From a virus: a stretch of DNA of 62,146 nt. The notes beneath the pieces are model-generated. The model was given only the letters and a program-made list of their open reading frames with translations, was not told where the DNA came from and made no database searches. This document shows positions 45,554-54,749 of the stretch, piece after piece (position 1 is the first letter of the stretch; every line of letters starts with the position of its first letter). The translations under genes and the position numbers were made by a program. Where the stretch lies: the IMG/VR virus record IMGVR_UViG_3300033183_000484, positions 1 through 62,146 of that record; one strand, 5' to 3'.

Positions 45554-46657
45554 TCACCCCAGCAGCTTCGCCTCGACCTCGGCCATAGCGTTCTGGTGGT
45601 CTGGCGATGGGAACAGGTGGCCGTAACGCTCCATGGTCATCTGTATCGAGGAATGGCCCGCGAAGGTCATGACCTCCTTGATCGAGAAGCCCTGCTCGAT
45701 CCACAGCGACACCGCGAAGTGGCGCAGGTCGTGCCAGCGGACCTTCACATCGGCGCCTGCGCAGAGCTTGCGGAACCTCGCCTGCGTGTTGGTGTGTTGC
45801 AGAATGCCACCGCGCGGGGCCGGGAACACCAACGCCAGTTCACTCTTGGGGCAACGCAGTTTCCAGCGGCGCAGCGCGTTCAGCACCATCGGCCCTGCCG
45901 GAATGTCACGATAGCCTGCCCGTGATTTCGGCTCGCCCATCTGGTTATATGCGTCAGCGCGCTGCCGCACGTAGATGAACCCTTTCTCGAAATCCACATC
46001 CTGCCAGCGGAGCCCACGCATCTCCGAGGCGCGCAGGCCGGTCAGCGCAGAGACGATCAGGTGGGGTTTGAAATCTTCGTCGGCCGCCTCGATCAGCGCG
46101 CGGATCGTCTCCTTCGACGGCACGGGCGCCTTGTAGTCGATGCGGCTGGACTTAATCACCCGCACGCCCTGCGCGGCATTGGTGAACAACTGGCCGTTGT
46201 CGATGGCATGGTCGAGGAGCAGCTTCAGCGTGGACAGCGCACGGCGGGTCAGGTGTTCAGATCGGCCGTTGATGAGCATCCGGTCGCGCCATTCGTTCAC
46301 ATGGCGCCGGGTCAGCTGAGTGATCAGCTTATCGCCGATTCCGATGTCGGGGGCGGTGATATGCAGGCGCACATAGTCGCTGTAGCCGCGCAGGGTGGAC
46401 CGCTCCATCCGCCGCCCTGTCTTACAGCGCACTTCGCAATGGTCGAGCCACGCCTTTGCCGCGTCCGCCACGGTGACGCTTTCGCTATCCGCGAGATAGG
46501 TGTTGTTGGCGACGAGCGAACGAACCTTCACGAGGTAGACGTCAGCATCCTTGCGGCGCGGGAACAGCTTGGACCGGCGTTTGCCCGCCTGGTCGGTAAA
46601 ATCCACCTGCCAGCGGACTAGGCCCGAGGGCAGCGTGCGTTTGCGAATTGTGGCCAT
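45554..46657 (-). CDS. Tyrosine-type site-specific integrase
   Basis: This 367-residue protein has the N-terminal core-binding region and the catalytic domain with LTGLRASEMRGLRW (Arg), HDLRHFAVSLW (HxxR), GHSSIQMTMERYGHL (His and Tyr nucleophile). It should recombine the tRNA attachment sites to insert and excise the element. It is the only recombinase seen and is close to the left repeat, as expected. The ATG is at 46,657; the plus-strand genes of the element start divergently 130 bases away. Confidence 0.95.
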   Translation of the reverse strand: MATIRKRTLPSGLVRWQVDFTDQAGKRRSKLFPRRKDADVYLVKVRSLVANNTYLADSESVTVADAAKAWLDHCEVRCKTGRRMERSTLRGYSDYVRLHITAPDIGIGDKLITQLTRRHVNEWRDRMLINGRSEHLTRRALSTLKLLLDHAIDNGQLFTNAAQGVRVIKSSRIDYKAPVPSKETIRALIEAADEDFKPHLIVSALTGLRASEMRGLRWQDVDFEKGFIYVRQRADAYNQMGEPKSRAGYRDIPAGPMVLNALRRWKLRCPKSELALVFPAPRGGILQHTNTQARFRKLCAGADVKVRWHDLRHFAVSLWIEQGFSIKEVMTFAGHSSIQMTMERYGHLFPSPDHQNAMAEVEAKLLG

Positions 46658-46790
46658 GTTTTCCCTCCGGCGCGCAAGAAACAGGAACAGTTGTCAAACT
46701 CTGTTAATTGGTGATATGAACCGTATCAATAGCACTTGCAATGTATTGTTGCGCGTGTAAACCCATAGTTTATGAACGGAGCCCCAAACA

Positions 46791-47570
46791 ATGACAGCCA
46801 ACGAACGGAACGGTGCGCAAGCCCCCGAACCGCTTCTCTATGGCGATGCGGAAGCAGCGGAAGCGTCAGGAATGCCGGTGCCGAGTTTGCGCGTCCTGAG
46901 CACAGCCGGAGCCCTGCAGGCACAGAAAACCCCCAAGGAGCATGGCGGCTTCAAACGCATGTGGCGCGAGGAAGATGTGCTGATTGCCTCAATTGGGGCC
47001 GCGATGAGCGAACACTTCGCCTGGAACATCAGAATCGTGGCCGAGGCGATGGCCAAGACACGGCCGGGGACATGGAGCGCTCTGACAGCGTCAATTGCTG
47101 GCACCATCTCTGCAGAGGCGGACACGTTTATACGAAGGGAAAAAGAGGACTGGTATCTCGATCTGATCGACAGAAAGTTCCTGTTCCTGCGGGTTCCTCC
47201 CATCGCCACCGCAATCTTTCCGGATACGGCCCTCGGGAAAACAGACCTGATCTTGGGATGGGCGACCTCGAAAGACACCTTCCAAATGTTGCCATGGCTG
47301 CTCGGCCACCCTGAAGGAAAAGAGACGCTTCGGAGCGTGTTCACGGCGAAGCAAATTCAAAGCCTCGCGCAATACTACAAATTTTCCATGGTGGCGCACA
47401 GAAACGCGCTGAGTACCGCCAGCATCAATATCAGCATGCAGGTCCGCGCCGCCTGGCGCCGTCTCCACGGACTTGAAACCCACTTCCTCCAAGAAATCCT
47501 GCCCCAGAAAGGAACCCCCAATGACCCAGAACCCCGGCCCCATTCAAGCGACCGAAAAGACAGCGACTGA
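46791..47570 (+). CDS. MerR-like HTH-containing satellite regulator candidate
   Basis: This 259-residue protein has a MerR-like helix-turn-helix near its start (YGDAEAAEASGMPVPSLRVL followed by a basic GGFKRMWREEDV segment). The rest is helical without recognised domains. It is the first gene of the plus-strand block and divergent from the integrase, the position of control genes in satellites and phages. A master regulator or repressor role is plausible but not shown. Confidence 0.5.
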   Translation: MTANERNGAQAPEPLLYGDAEAAEASGMPVPSLRVLSTAGALQAQKTPKEHGGFKRMWREEDVLIASIGAAMSEHFAWNIRIVAEAMAKTRPGTWSALTASIAGTISAEADTFIRREKEDWYLDLIDRKFLFLRVPPIATAIFPDTALGKTDLILGWATSKDTFQMLPWLLGHPEGKETLRSVFTAKQIQSLAQYYKFSMVAHRNALSTASINISMQVRAAWRRLHGLETHFLQEILPQKGTPNDPEPRPHSSDRKDSD

Positions 47571-47784
47571 GGCGCCACTTTCCGAAGACCTACTTCGCGG
47601 CGCCGAAGAAATCGCGATCTTCATGTTTGGCGACGTGAAACACCGCCGTAAGGTTTACTACCTCACCGGCGAAGCGCCGCGCGGGCTACCGCACTTCAAA
47701 ATGGGCTCTGTGATCTGTGCGCGCAAAAGCACGATCCGAAACTGGATCAAGGAACAGGAGGGGCGTTTCAAGACGGTGGCATAA
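47521..47784 (+). CDS. Small HTH / AlpA-like DNA-binding protein
   Basis: The ATG at 47,521 lies inside the 3' end of the previous gene in another frame and gives 87 residues. The segment PHFKMGSVICARKSTIRNWIKEQE is the recognition-helix end of an AlpA- or excisionase-like winged helix. Such proteins activate integrase or excise satellite elements. The gene overlaps by 50 bases, which supports coupled expression. Confidence 0.6.
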   Translation: MTQNPGPIQATEKTATEAPLSEDLLRGAEEIAIFMFGDVKHRRKVYYLTGEAPRGLPHFKMGSVICARKSTIRNWIKEQEGRFKTVA

Positions 47785-47865
47785 GGCCACTCCCGAAAGA
47801 GTTCTGCAGCCCGCGATGCATGCGCGGGCTGCTATTTCCCCAGATGCACAGAGAACGCTTTCAGA

Positions 47866-50307
47866 ATGACGCTTCAAGACAATCCCCTAGATTTCAACAG
47901 CAAGCCGCCCCGCGCCAAGGGCAAAAATGGCGCCCGCATGCCCATCGCAAAACTGGCCGAATTGCTGAACGACCGCGTTGCCGACTTGGCACAGGAACTG
48001 ATGGGGCCACCCAACCGCGAACTTTCCAGTCAGCAACAACTGCGCTTTGGCACCAAAGGCAGCCTGGCCGTCGAGATTGCCGGCAAAGACAAGGGGCGCT
48101 GGTATGACCATGAAGCAAGCACCGGCGGCGCTGGGCTGGAGTTGATCCAGCACTGCCTCGGAATTGAAGGTAAATCCGCATGGGATTGGGCGCGAAATTG
48201 GCTGGGCGAGATGCCCAACTCCGCGCTGTCACGCCCCCCCGCCACGCCCAAAGCGGCCCCTGCAAGCACATCCCCTGCCCCGACAACGGAAGAGCGCAGC
48301 GAGAAATTCGCTCAAATCTTGCGGCGTTGCGAAAGCCTCGCCTCCACCCCCGTGCTGCCCTATCTGCGCCGACGCGGCATCACCGCCACCCCGCCGGACT
48401 GCATCAAATATCGGCAATATGCGTATGGCAAGTTTGGCGCCATGGTCGCGCTTGCAACCGATGAGGCTGGCGACGTTCTGGCTCTGCAGCAGGTATACCT
48501 CACCGCCCAAGGCGAAAAGGCGCCGCTCGAGGTCAAGAAACGCACAAACAAGGCAGTTGATGGGTGGGGCGAGCGCTCCGCAGTCCGCCTCCCGGGTAAC
48601 GAACCCTTGGTCCTCTGCGAAGGCGTCGAAACCGCCCTCTCAGTCTGGCAAGCAACAGGACAGGAAACATGGGCCTGCCTCGGGGTCTCAAACTTTGGCA
48701 ACGCCCCGGTACCCGCAAACTCTACGGTCATCATTGCACGCGACGGCGATGCCCCAGGCAGCAAAGCCGAGCGCCAAATCAATCGCGCAGCCCGCAGCCT
48801 CGGCACACGTGGCCGCAACGTCTTGATCGCGATGCCACCCGAGGGGCAGGACTTCAACGATGTGCTTGTGCAAGAAGGGGATGCGGCGGTTCGCAATTAC
48901 ATCGCCAACGCCGAGCCAGCGGCCTTCACATCGGTTGACGACCGCCGCAAGGACTTGTTCGTCGGCTCCGACATCGAGATTGCAAAACGCGTGCGCGAGG
49001 ACCTCACCGAACGCCATGGACGGATCGTCTATGCCGAGGGTGCGTTCTGGCATTATGACGAAACGGAATGGAAACCCATCCCGGATCACACGATCAGGCT
49101 GCCCGTCCATGTTTACGATGGCGCGACATTCATGACCGCGTCGGGTGAGCCATCAAACGTCAAGCTGAACAAGTCACGGGTGGACTCCGTGCTCAATGAA
49201 TGTGCCGCGCTTTGCGCAGATCCCGAGTTCTTCCAAAACCCGCCTGCAGGTATCAACTGCGCCTCAGGCTTTATCCGCTTCGACGATGCAGGCAGTCCCC
49301 AACTCGAGCGCCATCACCGCAGTCACCGGTGCCGCCACACTCTACCAGGTCAATGGAAAGCTGACGCATCCGGCACACCGCCCGAGGGCTCACTTCTCCA
49401 CCGCCTCTTGTCTGGCAGTTTCAAAGGTGATCGGGATGCACAGGCGAAATGTGATCTGCTGGCCGAGGTTTGCGGCTCGGCCGCGTTGGGATATGCCACG
49501 CGCCTTCTGCAGCCTCGCGCGGTCATTCTCCACGGCAAGACCGCTGAAAACGGCAAGAGCCAGATCCTAGAGCTGGCGCGCGGCCTGCTGCCCGAGAGCG
49601 CGAAATGCTCGCTCACCGCCTCAAGCATGTCGGACGAGCGGCATATCATCGGCCTTGTGGGCAAACTCCTGAATGCCTCCGATGAATTGTCACCCGAAGC
49701 CATCGCCTCGGACACCTTCAAATCCGTGGTGACCGGCGAACCCGTTCACGGGCGCGATGTCTACAAGAGCAGGGTGGAGTTCCGCTCGGTCGCGCAGAAC
49801 CTCTTTGCCGCCAACCAGCTACCCGGCTTCAGCGGCGGTGTGGATCGTGGAGTGCAGCGCCGCCTTTTGGTGATCCCCTTCACGCGAACAATCCCCCTCG
49901 AGGAGAGGATTGCCGACATCGGAAAGCGGATCGCCCTAGAGGAAGCAGACCTGCTCCTCGCTTGGGCTGTCGAAGGCGCTTCCCGATTGATCCGCCAACG
50001 CAATTTCAATACCCCGAAGACTTGCCAAGATGCGCTTCTCGACTGGCTGCTGAGTGAAGACCCCGTGTTGGATTGGATCAATACCAGCGTGCGCACCGCA
50101 CCCATCGTCAATGGCGAGCCGAGGCTTGCAACACGCGACGCCTACCTGCGGTTTACCAACTGGGCGCAGGCCGAAGGCTACAAGTCGGACAAGATCCCCG
50201 CGATCAACGGCTTCGTCCAACGCGTTCAGGCGCAAGTTCCGGGGCTTCAGCACAAGCGTACGAGTGCTGGGCGGTTCTTTGTCGGCATGACAGTGACGCA
50301 GTGGTGA
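47866..50307 (+). CDS. Primase-helicase (Toprim plus SF3 helicase) for satellite replication
   Basis: This is an 813-residue protein. The N-terminal part has the YDHE-type primase motif (GRWYDHEASTGGAG). The Toprim domain carries LVLCEGVETALS and IIARDGD. The C-terminal SF3 helicase has Walker A HGKTAENGKSQ and the segments LLNASDEL and NLFAANQLPG. Enzymes with this layout start replication of P4-like and PICI elements by unwinding an adjacent origin. An iteron origin begins inside its last codons, which fits that role. Confidence 0.9.
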   Translation: MTLQDNPLDFNSKPPRAKGKNGARMPIAKLAELLNDRVADLAQELMGPPNRELSSQQQLRFGTKGSLAVEIAGKDKGRWYDHEASTGGAGLELIQHCLGIEGKSAWDWARNWLGEMPNSALSRPPATPKAAPASTSPAPTTEERSEKFAQILRRCESLASTPVLPYLRRRGITATPPDCIKYRQYAYGKFGAMVALATDEAGDVLALQQVYLTAQGEKAPLEVKKRTNKAVDGWGERSAVRLPGNEPLVLCEGVETALSVWQATGQETWACLGVSNFGNAPVPANSTVIIARDGDAPGSKAERQINRAARSLGTRGRNVLIAMPPEGQDFNDVLVQEGDAAVRNYIANAEPAAFTSVDDRRKDLFVGSDIEIAKRVREDLTERHGRIVYAEGAFWHYDETEWKPIPDHTIRLPVHVYDGATFMTASGEPSNVKLNKSRVDSVLNECAALCADPEFFQNPPAGINCASGFIRFDDAGSPQLERHHRSHRCRHTLPGQWKADASGTPPEGSLLHRLLSGSFKGDRDAQAKCDLLAEVCGSAALGYATRLLQPRAVILHGKTAENGKSQILELARGLLPESAKCSLTASSMSDERHIIGLVGKLLNASDELSPEAIASDTFKSVVTGEPVHGRDVYKSRVEFRSVAQNLFAANQLPGFSGGVDRGVQRRLLVIPFTRTIPLEERIADIGKRIALEEADLLLAWAVEGASRLIRQRNFNTPKTCQDALLDWLLSEDPVLDWINTSVRTAPIVNGEPRLATRDAYLRFTNWAQAEGYKSDKIPAINGFVQRVQAQVPGLQHKRTSAGRFFVGMTVTQW

Positions 50308-50496
50308 CGCACCAATGACGCACTATAGCCTGCAACCCATTGAAAGTGTTGAGATGACGCACCTAGAGCCAAACATTTTATATAGCGGGAAATCAATTTC
50401 CCCTCATAGGAAAAGGTTGAGCAAAAGTGCGTCATCTCAACACTTTCAAGGACTTACAGAGGAAAGTGCGTCATTCATGCGTCACGGGTGCGTCAT
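50294..50496. other. Candidate replication origin: 4 + 4 inverted iterons around an AT-rich centre
   Basis: TGACGCA occurs at 50,294, 50,305, 50,316 and 50,355 on the plus strand, and its inverse TGCGTCA at 50,428, 50,467, 50,478 and 50,489. The innermost copies lie in a perfect 23-bp inverted repeat (50,340-50,362 and 50,427-50,449). The 64-bp centre is AT-rich and contains the hairpin GGGAAAT/ATTTCCC. Iterons flanking an AT-rich core beside a replication gene is the layout of PICI origins. Confidence 0.8.
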
Positions 50497-50624
50497 TCCA
50501 TCAGGGCAATCACTCTGCCCCAGTAGCAATGATTGGGAAGGAACAGAAACGTGGCGGTTCCTCCTGGAGAGATTTGTATGCGGGGGGGCGCAGCGCATAA
50601 GCCCGCCAGCGTCAGGGGGCCGAA

Positions 50625-51143
50625 TTGACTAAACTCAACAGCTCGGAATCCAAGACTGACTTCGCCACCCGCGTCGGCCTGACCAAAGGGCGCATCTCGC
50701 AGCTGATCACCAACGGCCTGCCCGTGCGGCCGGATGGACAGATCGACGTGGCCGAGGGGCTGGCCTGGATCGAGGCCAATCTCGATCCCTCGCGGCGCAA
50801 CAAGGGCGGTGCGGCGGCCTCGTTCAGCGCGTCACGGGCCGGTACCACCCTGGCCGATGCCAAGCGGCTGCATGAGATCGTGAAAGTGCAACGCGCCAAG
50901 CTCGCCTTTGAAAAGGAGCAAGGGCTGCTGATCGACACGGCCGCCGCGACGCGCACCGTGTTTGCGCGCGCCCGTGCTGAACGCGACGCGCATATGGCCT
51001 GGGTGCAGCGCAGCGCGCCCTTGTTGGCAGCGGAGCTGGGGGCTGACCCTCGGGCGACCTTCGCCGCGCTCGACCGCATGATGCGCGAGCATCTCGAACA
51101 TTTGGCCGACATGCCGCTGGGGAGTTTTGACGATGGTGCCTGA
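50625..51143 (+). CDS. Terminase small subunit (Nu1-like)
   Basis: This 172-residue protein starts at a TTG. The N-terminal winged helix reads VGLTKGRISQLITNGLPVRPDG, as in Nu1-type small terminases, followed by a long helix (about 78-110) for oligomerisation. Small terminases select the packaging site and dock the large subunit. The gene overlaps the large subunit gene by 11 bases. Confidence 0.8.
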   Translation: MTKLNSSESKTDFATRVGLTKGRISQLITNGLPVRPDGQIDVAEGLAWIEANLDPSRRNKGGAAASFSASRAGTTLADAKRLHEIVKVQRAKLAFEKEQGLLIDTAAATRTVFARARAERDAHMAWVQRSAPLLAAELGADPRATFAALDRMMREHLEHLADMPLGSFDDGA

Positions 51144-52935
51144 TATTGATCTTGCCTGGCGGCGCGGCATCCGGCCGGAACCGCTAATCCCGGTCTCGGA
51201 CTGGGCTGACCGCAACCGCATCCTGCCACCCACCTCGGCCGAGCCGGGCCGCTGGCGCACGGATCGGACGCCCTATCTGCGCGCGGTGATGGATGCCCTG
51301 TCCACCTCCAGCCCCTACGAACGGGTGGTGCTGATGAAGGGCGCGCAAACCGGCGGCTCCGAGGCAGGGCTGAACTGGCTTGGCTATATCATTCAGAATG
51401 CCCCTGGCATTGCCATGCTGGTCATGCCCTCGCTTGACATGGTGCGGCGCAACACCAGCGTGCGCATCGACCCTCTGATCGAGGCAACTCCGGCCCTGCG
51501 CGATCTGGTGGCATCGCCGCGCTCGCGGGATGCCGGGAACAGCCTCTTTCGCAAATCCTTCCCCGGCGGGCAGCTGGTCATGACCGGCGCCAACTCTGCG
51601 GTGGGCCTGCGCTCGACGCCGGTGCGTTATCTCTTCATGGACGAGGTGGATGGCTATCCGGGCGATGCGGATGGCGAAGGCGACCCAGTTGATCTCGCCA
51701 TTCAGCGCACCGCCACCTTCCGAGGGCGGCGCAAGATTTACATGGTCTCAACGCCCACCCTGAAAGGCTATTCCCGCATCGAGGCGGCGTTCGCCCAGAG
51801 TGACCAGCGGTATTTCCACGTGCCATGTCTGCATTGCGGTGACATGGCCCCGATCACCTGGGCGCGCATTCGCTGGCCGGAGGGGCTACGCGATGCGGCC
51901 TATCTGGTCTGCGAGGCCTGTGGTGGCGTGCATTATGAGCATGAAAAGCCCCGCCTGCTGGCGGCAGGGGAATGGCGCGCGACAGCACCAGGTGATGGCC
52001 GCACGGCTGGGTTTCATTTGTCTGCGCTTTATTCGCCTTGGGAAACTTGGGCGGAAATCGCCACCGAGCATGGCAGAGTAAAAAAGGACCCTGCCCGCCT
52101 GCAGGTCTGGGTGAACACGAAACTGGGCGAGTCCTGGGAGGATCAGGCAGGCGATACCGTCCCCGCCGATCCACTGATGGACCGCCGTGAAATCTGGGGT
52201 GCGGAGCTTCCTGCGGGCGTGGCTGTTTTGACTGCTGGCGTCGATGTGCAAGGCGACCGGCTGGAACTGCAGGTTATCGGCTGGGGCCGCGATGAGGAGG
52301 CTTGGGTCATTGATTACCGCGTGATCTGGGGCGATCCATCCGGGCCACGTGTCTGGGCCGATCTCGATCTGGCGCTGCAGGCGACCTACGTCCACGGTCA
52401 TAGCCGCGCCGAATTGCCGATCCGCGCGACAGCCATCGACACTGGCGGGCACCACACCAAAGCGGCCTACGAGTTCTGCCGAACGCGGCTTGCGCGCCGC
52501 ATCTGGGCGATCAAGGGTCGAGGTGGACCGGGCATACCAGTTTGGCCGCGCAGACCAACCCGCACCAACAAGGGCAAAATCCCGCTGTTCATCGTGGGTG
52601 TCGATGCCGTGAAAGATGCGGTCTATGCGCGCCTCAAGCTCACCGATCCAGGGCCGGGATTTGTGCATTTCGGGCGCAATCTCGATGCGGATTATTTCCG
52701 GCAGTTGACAGCCGAGCGTGTCGTGACCCGATTTGAGCGCGGGCGGCCGATACGGTCATGGCAGCCAAAGCGGGATGGCGAGCGCAACGAGGCGCTGGAT
52801 ACCTTGGTCTACGCGCAGGCGGCATTGCATGGGCTTATCAGCATGGGGCTGAGGTTGAATGAGGAAGTCGCTCGCTCTCCTACGGCTCCGGGCCGCCGTG
52901 TGCAAACGCCGATCCGTTCTGCATGGATGGGATGA
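51133..52935 (+). CDS. Terminase large subunit (GpA family)
   Basis: This 600-residue protein starts at the ATG at 51,133; a TTG six bases upstream is possible. The packaging ATPase has a Walker A-type segment LMKGAQTGGSEAGLNWLGY and Walker B-type LFMDEVDGYP. The nuclease domain follows with GVDVQGDRLELQVIGWG and AIDTGGHHTKAAYEF, the metal-binding Asp residues. A CLHC...CEAC zinc pattern occurs near 235-265. The protein cuts and pumps DNA into procapsids. It is the GpA type used by lambda-like phages. Confidence 0.95.
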   Translation: MVPDIDLAWRRGIRPEPLIPVSDWADRNRILPPTSAEPGRWRTDRTPYLRAVMDALSTSSPYERVVLMKGAQTGGSEAGLNWLGYIIQNAPGIAMLVMPSLDMVRRNTSVRIDPLIEATPALRDLVASPRSRDAGNSLFRKSFPGGQLVMTGANSAVGLRSTPVRYLFMDEVDGYPGDADGEGDPVDLAIQRTATFRGRRKIYMVSTPTLKGYSRIEAAFAQSDQRYFHVPCLHCGDMAPITWARIRWPEGLRDAAYLVCEACGGVHYEHEKPRLLAAGEWRATAPGDGRTAGFHLSALYSPWETWAEIATEHGRVKKDPARLQVWVNTKLGESWEDQAGDTVPADPLMDRREIWGAELPAGVAVLTAGVDVQGDRLELQVIGWGRDEEAWVIDYRVIWGDPSGPRVWADLDLALQATYVHGHSRAELPIRATAIDTGGHHTKAAYEFCRTRLARRIWAIKGRGGPGIPVWPRRPTRTNKGKIPLFIVGVDAVKDAVYARLKLTDPGPGFVHFGRNLDADYFRQLTAERVVTRFERGRPIRSWQPKRDGERNEALDTLVYAQAALHGLISMGLRLNEEVARSPTAPGRRVQTPIRSAWMG

Positions 52936-52967
52936 CAGCGGATTGACCCACAGTAAAATTGTGATCA

Positions 52968-52979
52968 TTGTGACCACAA
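52968..52979. promoter_or_regulatory. Candidate Phd operator
   Basis: TTGTG-AC-CACAA is a perfect inverted repeat just upstream of the antitoxin gene, and TTGTGA is also repeated directly nine bases before it. Phd-family proteins bind palindromes that overlap their own promoter, so autorepression is plausible. Confidence 0.4.
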
Positions 52980-52994
52980 AATACGGAGGGCCGG

Positions 52995-53183
52995 ATGAAG
53001 GCCATGTCTGCCCGCGCGGCCAAACACCATTTTGGCCAGTTGATCGACGCCGCATTGGCCGCACCGGTGGTGGTCGAAAAACATGGCCGCCCGGTGGTAG
53101 TGGTGCTGTCGGTCGAAGAATTTCAGCGGCTGACAGGGCAATCGGTGGCACCCTCTGACAAACATGACAAGGACGCGCCGTAA
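52995..53183 (+). CDS. Phd/YefM-type antitoxin-like protein
   Basis: This 62-residue protein has the Phd fold signature: MSARAAKHHFGQLIDAAL, VVVEKHGRPVVVVLS, VEEFQRL. A GGAGG site precedes the ATG. No toxin gene accompanies it; the next gene, three bases later, is the type III methyltransferase. It may act as a local repressor of the restriction-modification operon. Its family normally neutralises Doc or YoeB toxins and represses its own operon. Confidence 0.85.
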   Translation: MKAMSARAAKHHFGQLIDAALAAPVVVEKHGRPVVVVLSVEEFQRLTGQSVAPSDKHDKDAP

Positions 53184-53186
53184 CTA

Positions 53187-54737
53187 ATGCCCATTCTGAA
53201 CTGGCTGACCCGAGACGAGGATACCCGTAGCGCCGCCCGCGTGCCTTACCGTCTACTGGAAGAGGTGCCCGAGCTTTCGGCGGGTGACGGCGCCACGGAA
53301 AATATGCTGATCCAGGGCGACAATCTGGAGGCGCTGAAGGCGCTGCTGCCGTTTTATGCTGGTCGGGTGAAATGCATCTACATCGACCCGCCTTACAACA
53401 CTGGGTCAGCTTTCGAGCACTATGACGATAATCTGGAGCACAGCCAATGGCTGGCTATGATGTGGCCCCGGCTGGAATTGCTGCGCGAGTTGCTGGCCGA
53501 GGATGGCTCCATTTGGGTGAGCATTGATGATGATGAAGCCCACTACATGAAGGTGATGCTTGATGAAATTTTTGGGAGAAAGAACTTCATAGTCAACGCA
53601 CTTTGGCAGAAGCGCACGTCACCCGATGGCAGAATCCACATGGGGGATGCCCACGATCACATCTTGGTCTACGGCTCACAAACTTCCAGAATTAAATTCA
53701 ATGAACTTAGTCTGAACGAGGATCAGGCAAAGGCATACAAAAACCCCGATGACGATCCCAAAGGCCCATGGGTATCGACGGATTTCACGGCGCAGGGTTA
53801 TCGACCCAACCAAATGTATACGATCGTCACTCCCGGCGGTGCCGAATATTCACCGCCAGAGGGACGCTGCTGGGGCAATATTGAGGACAATTTTAAACGC
53901 TTTCTCGCTGAGGGACGTATGTGGTTCGGCAAAGATGGGAAGGCTCGACCGAGGATCAAAAACTATCTTTCGGAAGCTAATGGCGTGAAATCATGGAGTT
54001 GGTGGACGAACAAAGATGTAGGTCACAATCAAGAGGCCAAGAAAGAGATTAATGCGATCTTTGGAGCCACCAATGCTTTCGACACGCCAAAACCTGAGCG
54101 TTTGATTGAAAGGATTTTGACCATCGCCACCAACCCCGGCGACCTCGTCCTCGACAGCTTCCTCGGTTCTGGCACCACGGCGGCAGTGGCGCAGAAGATG
54201 GGTCGTCGCTGGATCGGCATCGAGATGGGCGACCATGCCGTCACACATTGCGCGCCGCGCCTGCAAAAGGTGATCGACGGCGAACAGGGCGGCATTTCAA
54301 AGGCCGTCAATTGGCAGGGCGGCGGCGGCTTCCGCTTCTATCGCCTTGGCCCGCCGGTCTTTGATGAACAGGGCCATATTCGGGCCGATATCCGTTTCCC
54401 CGTGCTGGCGGCGCATGTGTGGTTTTCTGAGGTTGGCCGCCCCTGGATCGGGACCTCTGGCACGCCGATATTGGGGATCCATGACGGCCGCGCTATCGCG
54501 CTTTTGTATAACGGCATCCTCGGCGACAAACGGCCAGCAGGCGGCAATGTGCTGACCCGCACCACGCTCAAACTGATCCGCGAGACTGTCGCCACGCTGG
54601 ACCCCGAGTTTGTGACGACCAATCCCGAGTATCCGCTGACCGTCTATGGCGAGCAATCCCGCCTGCAGCCCACCGCACTCGACAACGAGCGTATCAGTTT
54701 CAAACAGACGCCCTACGACATCAAAGCGCGCAAGTAA
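53187..54737 (+). CDS. Type III restriction-modification methyltransferase (Mod)
   Basis: This 516-residue protein carries motif IV as IYIDPPYNTGSAFEHYDD and motif I as VLDSFLGSGTTAAVAQKMGR, in the order IV...I of beta-class adenine methyltransferases. The region between them, at about 130-290, is the target recognition domain, and its lower GC content suggests exchange. The first 80 residues fit Mod proteins of type III systems. It methylates one strand of an asymmetric site and is needed by the Res subunit encoded next. Confidence 0.9.
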   Translation: MPILNWLTRDEDTRSAARVPYRLLEEVPELSAGDGATENMLIQGDNLEALKALLPFYAGRVKCIYIDPPYNTGSAFEHYDDNLEHSQWLAMMWPRLELLRELLAEDGSIWVSIDDDEAHYMKVMLDEIFGRKNFIVNALWQKRTSPDGRIHMGDAHDHILVYGSQTSRIKFNELSLNEDQAKAYKNPDDDPKGPWVSTDFTAQGYRPNQMYTIVTPGGAEYSPPEGRCWGNIEDNFKRFLAEGRMWFGKDGKARPRIKNYLSEANGVKSWSWWTNKDVGHNQEAKKEINAIFGATNAFDTPKPERLIERILTIATNPGDLVLDSFLGSGTTAAVAQKMGRRWIGIEMGDHAVTHCAPRLQKVIDGEQGGISKAVNWQGGGGFRFYRLGPPVFDEQGHIRADIRFPVLAAHVWFSEVGRPWIGTSGTPILGIHDGRAIALLYNGILGDKRPAGGNVLTRTTLKLIRETVATLDPEFVTTNPEYPLTVYGEQSRLQPTALDNERISFKQTPYDIKARK

Positions 54738-54749
54738 TAGGGGCCTCAG

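Noticed and set aside
45474-45704. N-terminal extension of the 97-residue gene to 45,704
   Set aside because: The extension overlaps the integrase and is shadow-like; the ATG at 45,473 has a strong ribosome site.
50294-50496. CRISPR array
   Set aside because: The repeats are 7-9 bp, inverted about a centre and irregularly spaced, which fits origin iterons rather than CRISPR. No cas genes are present in the window.
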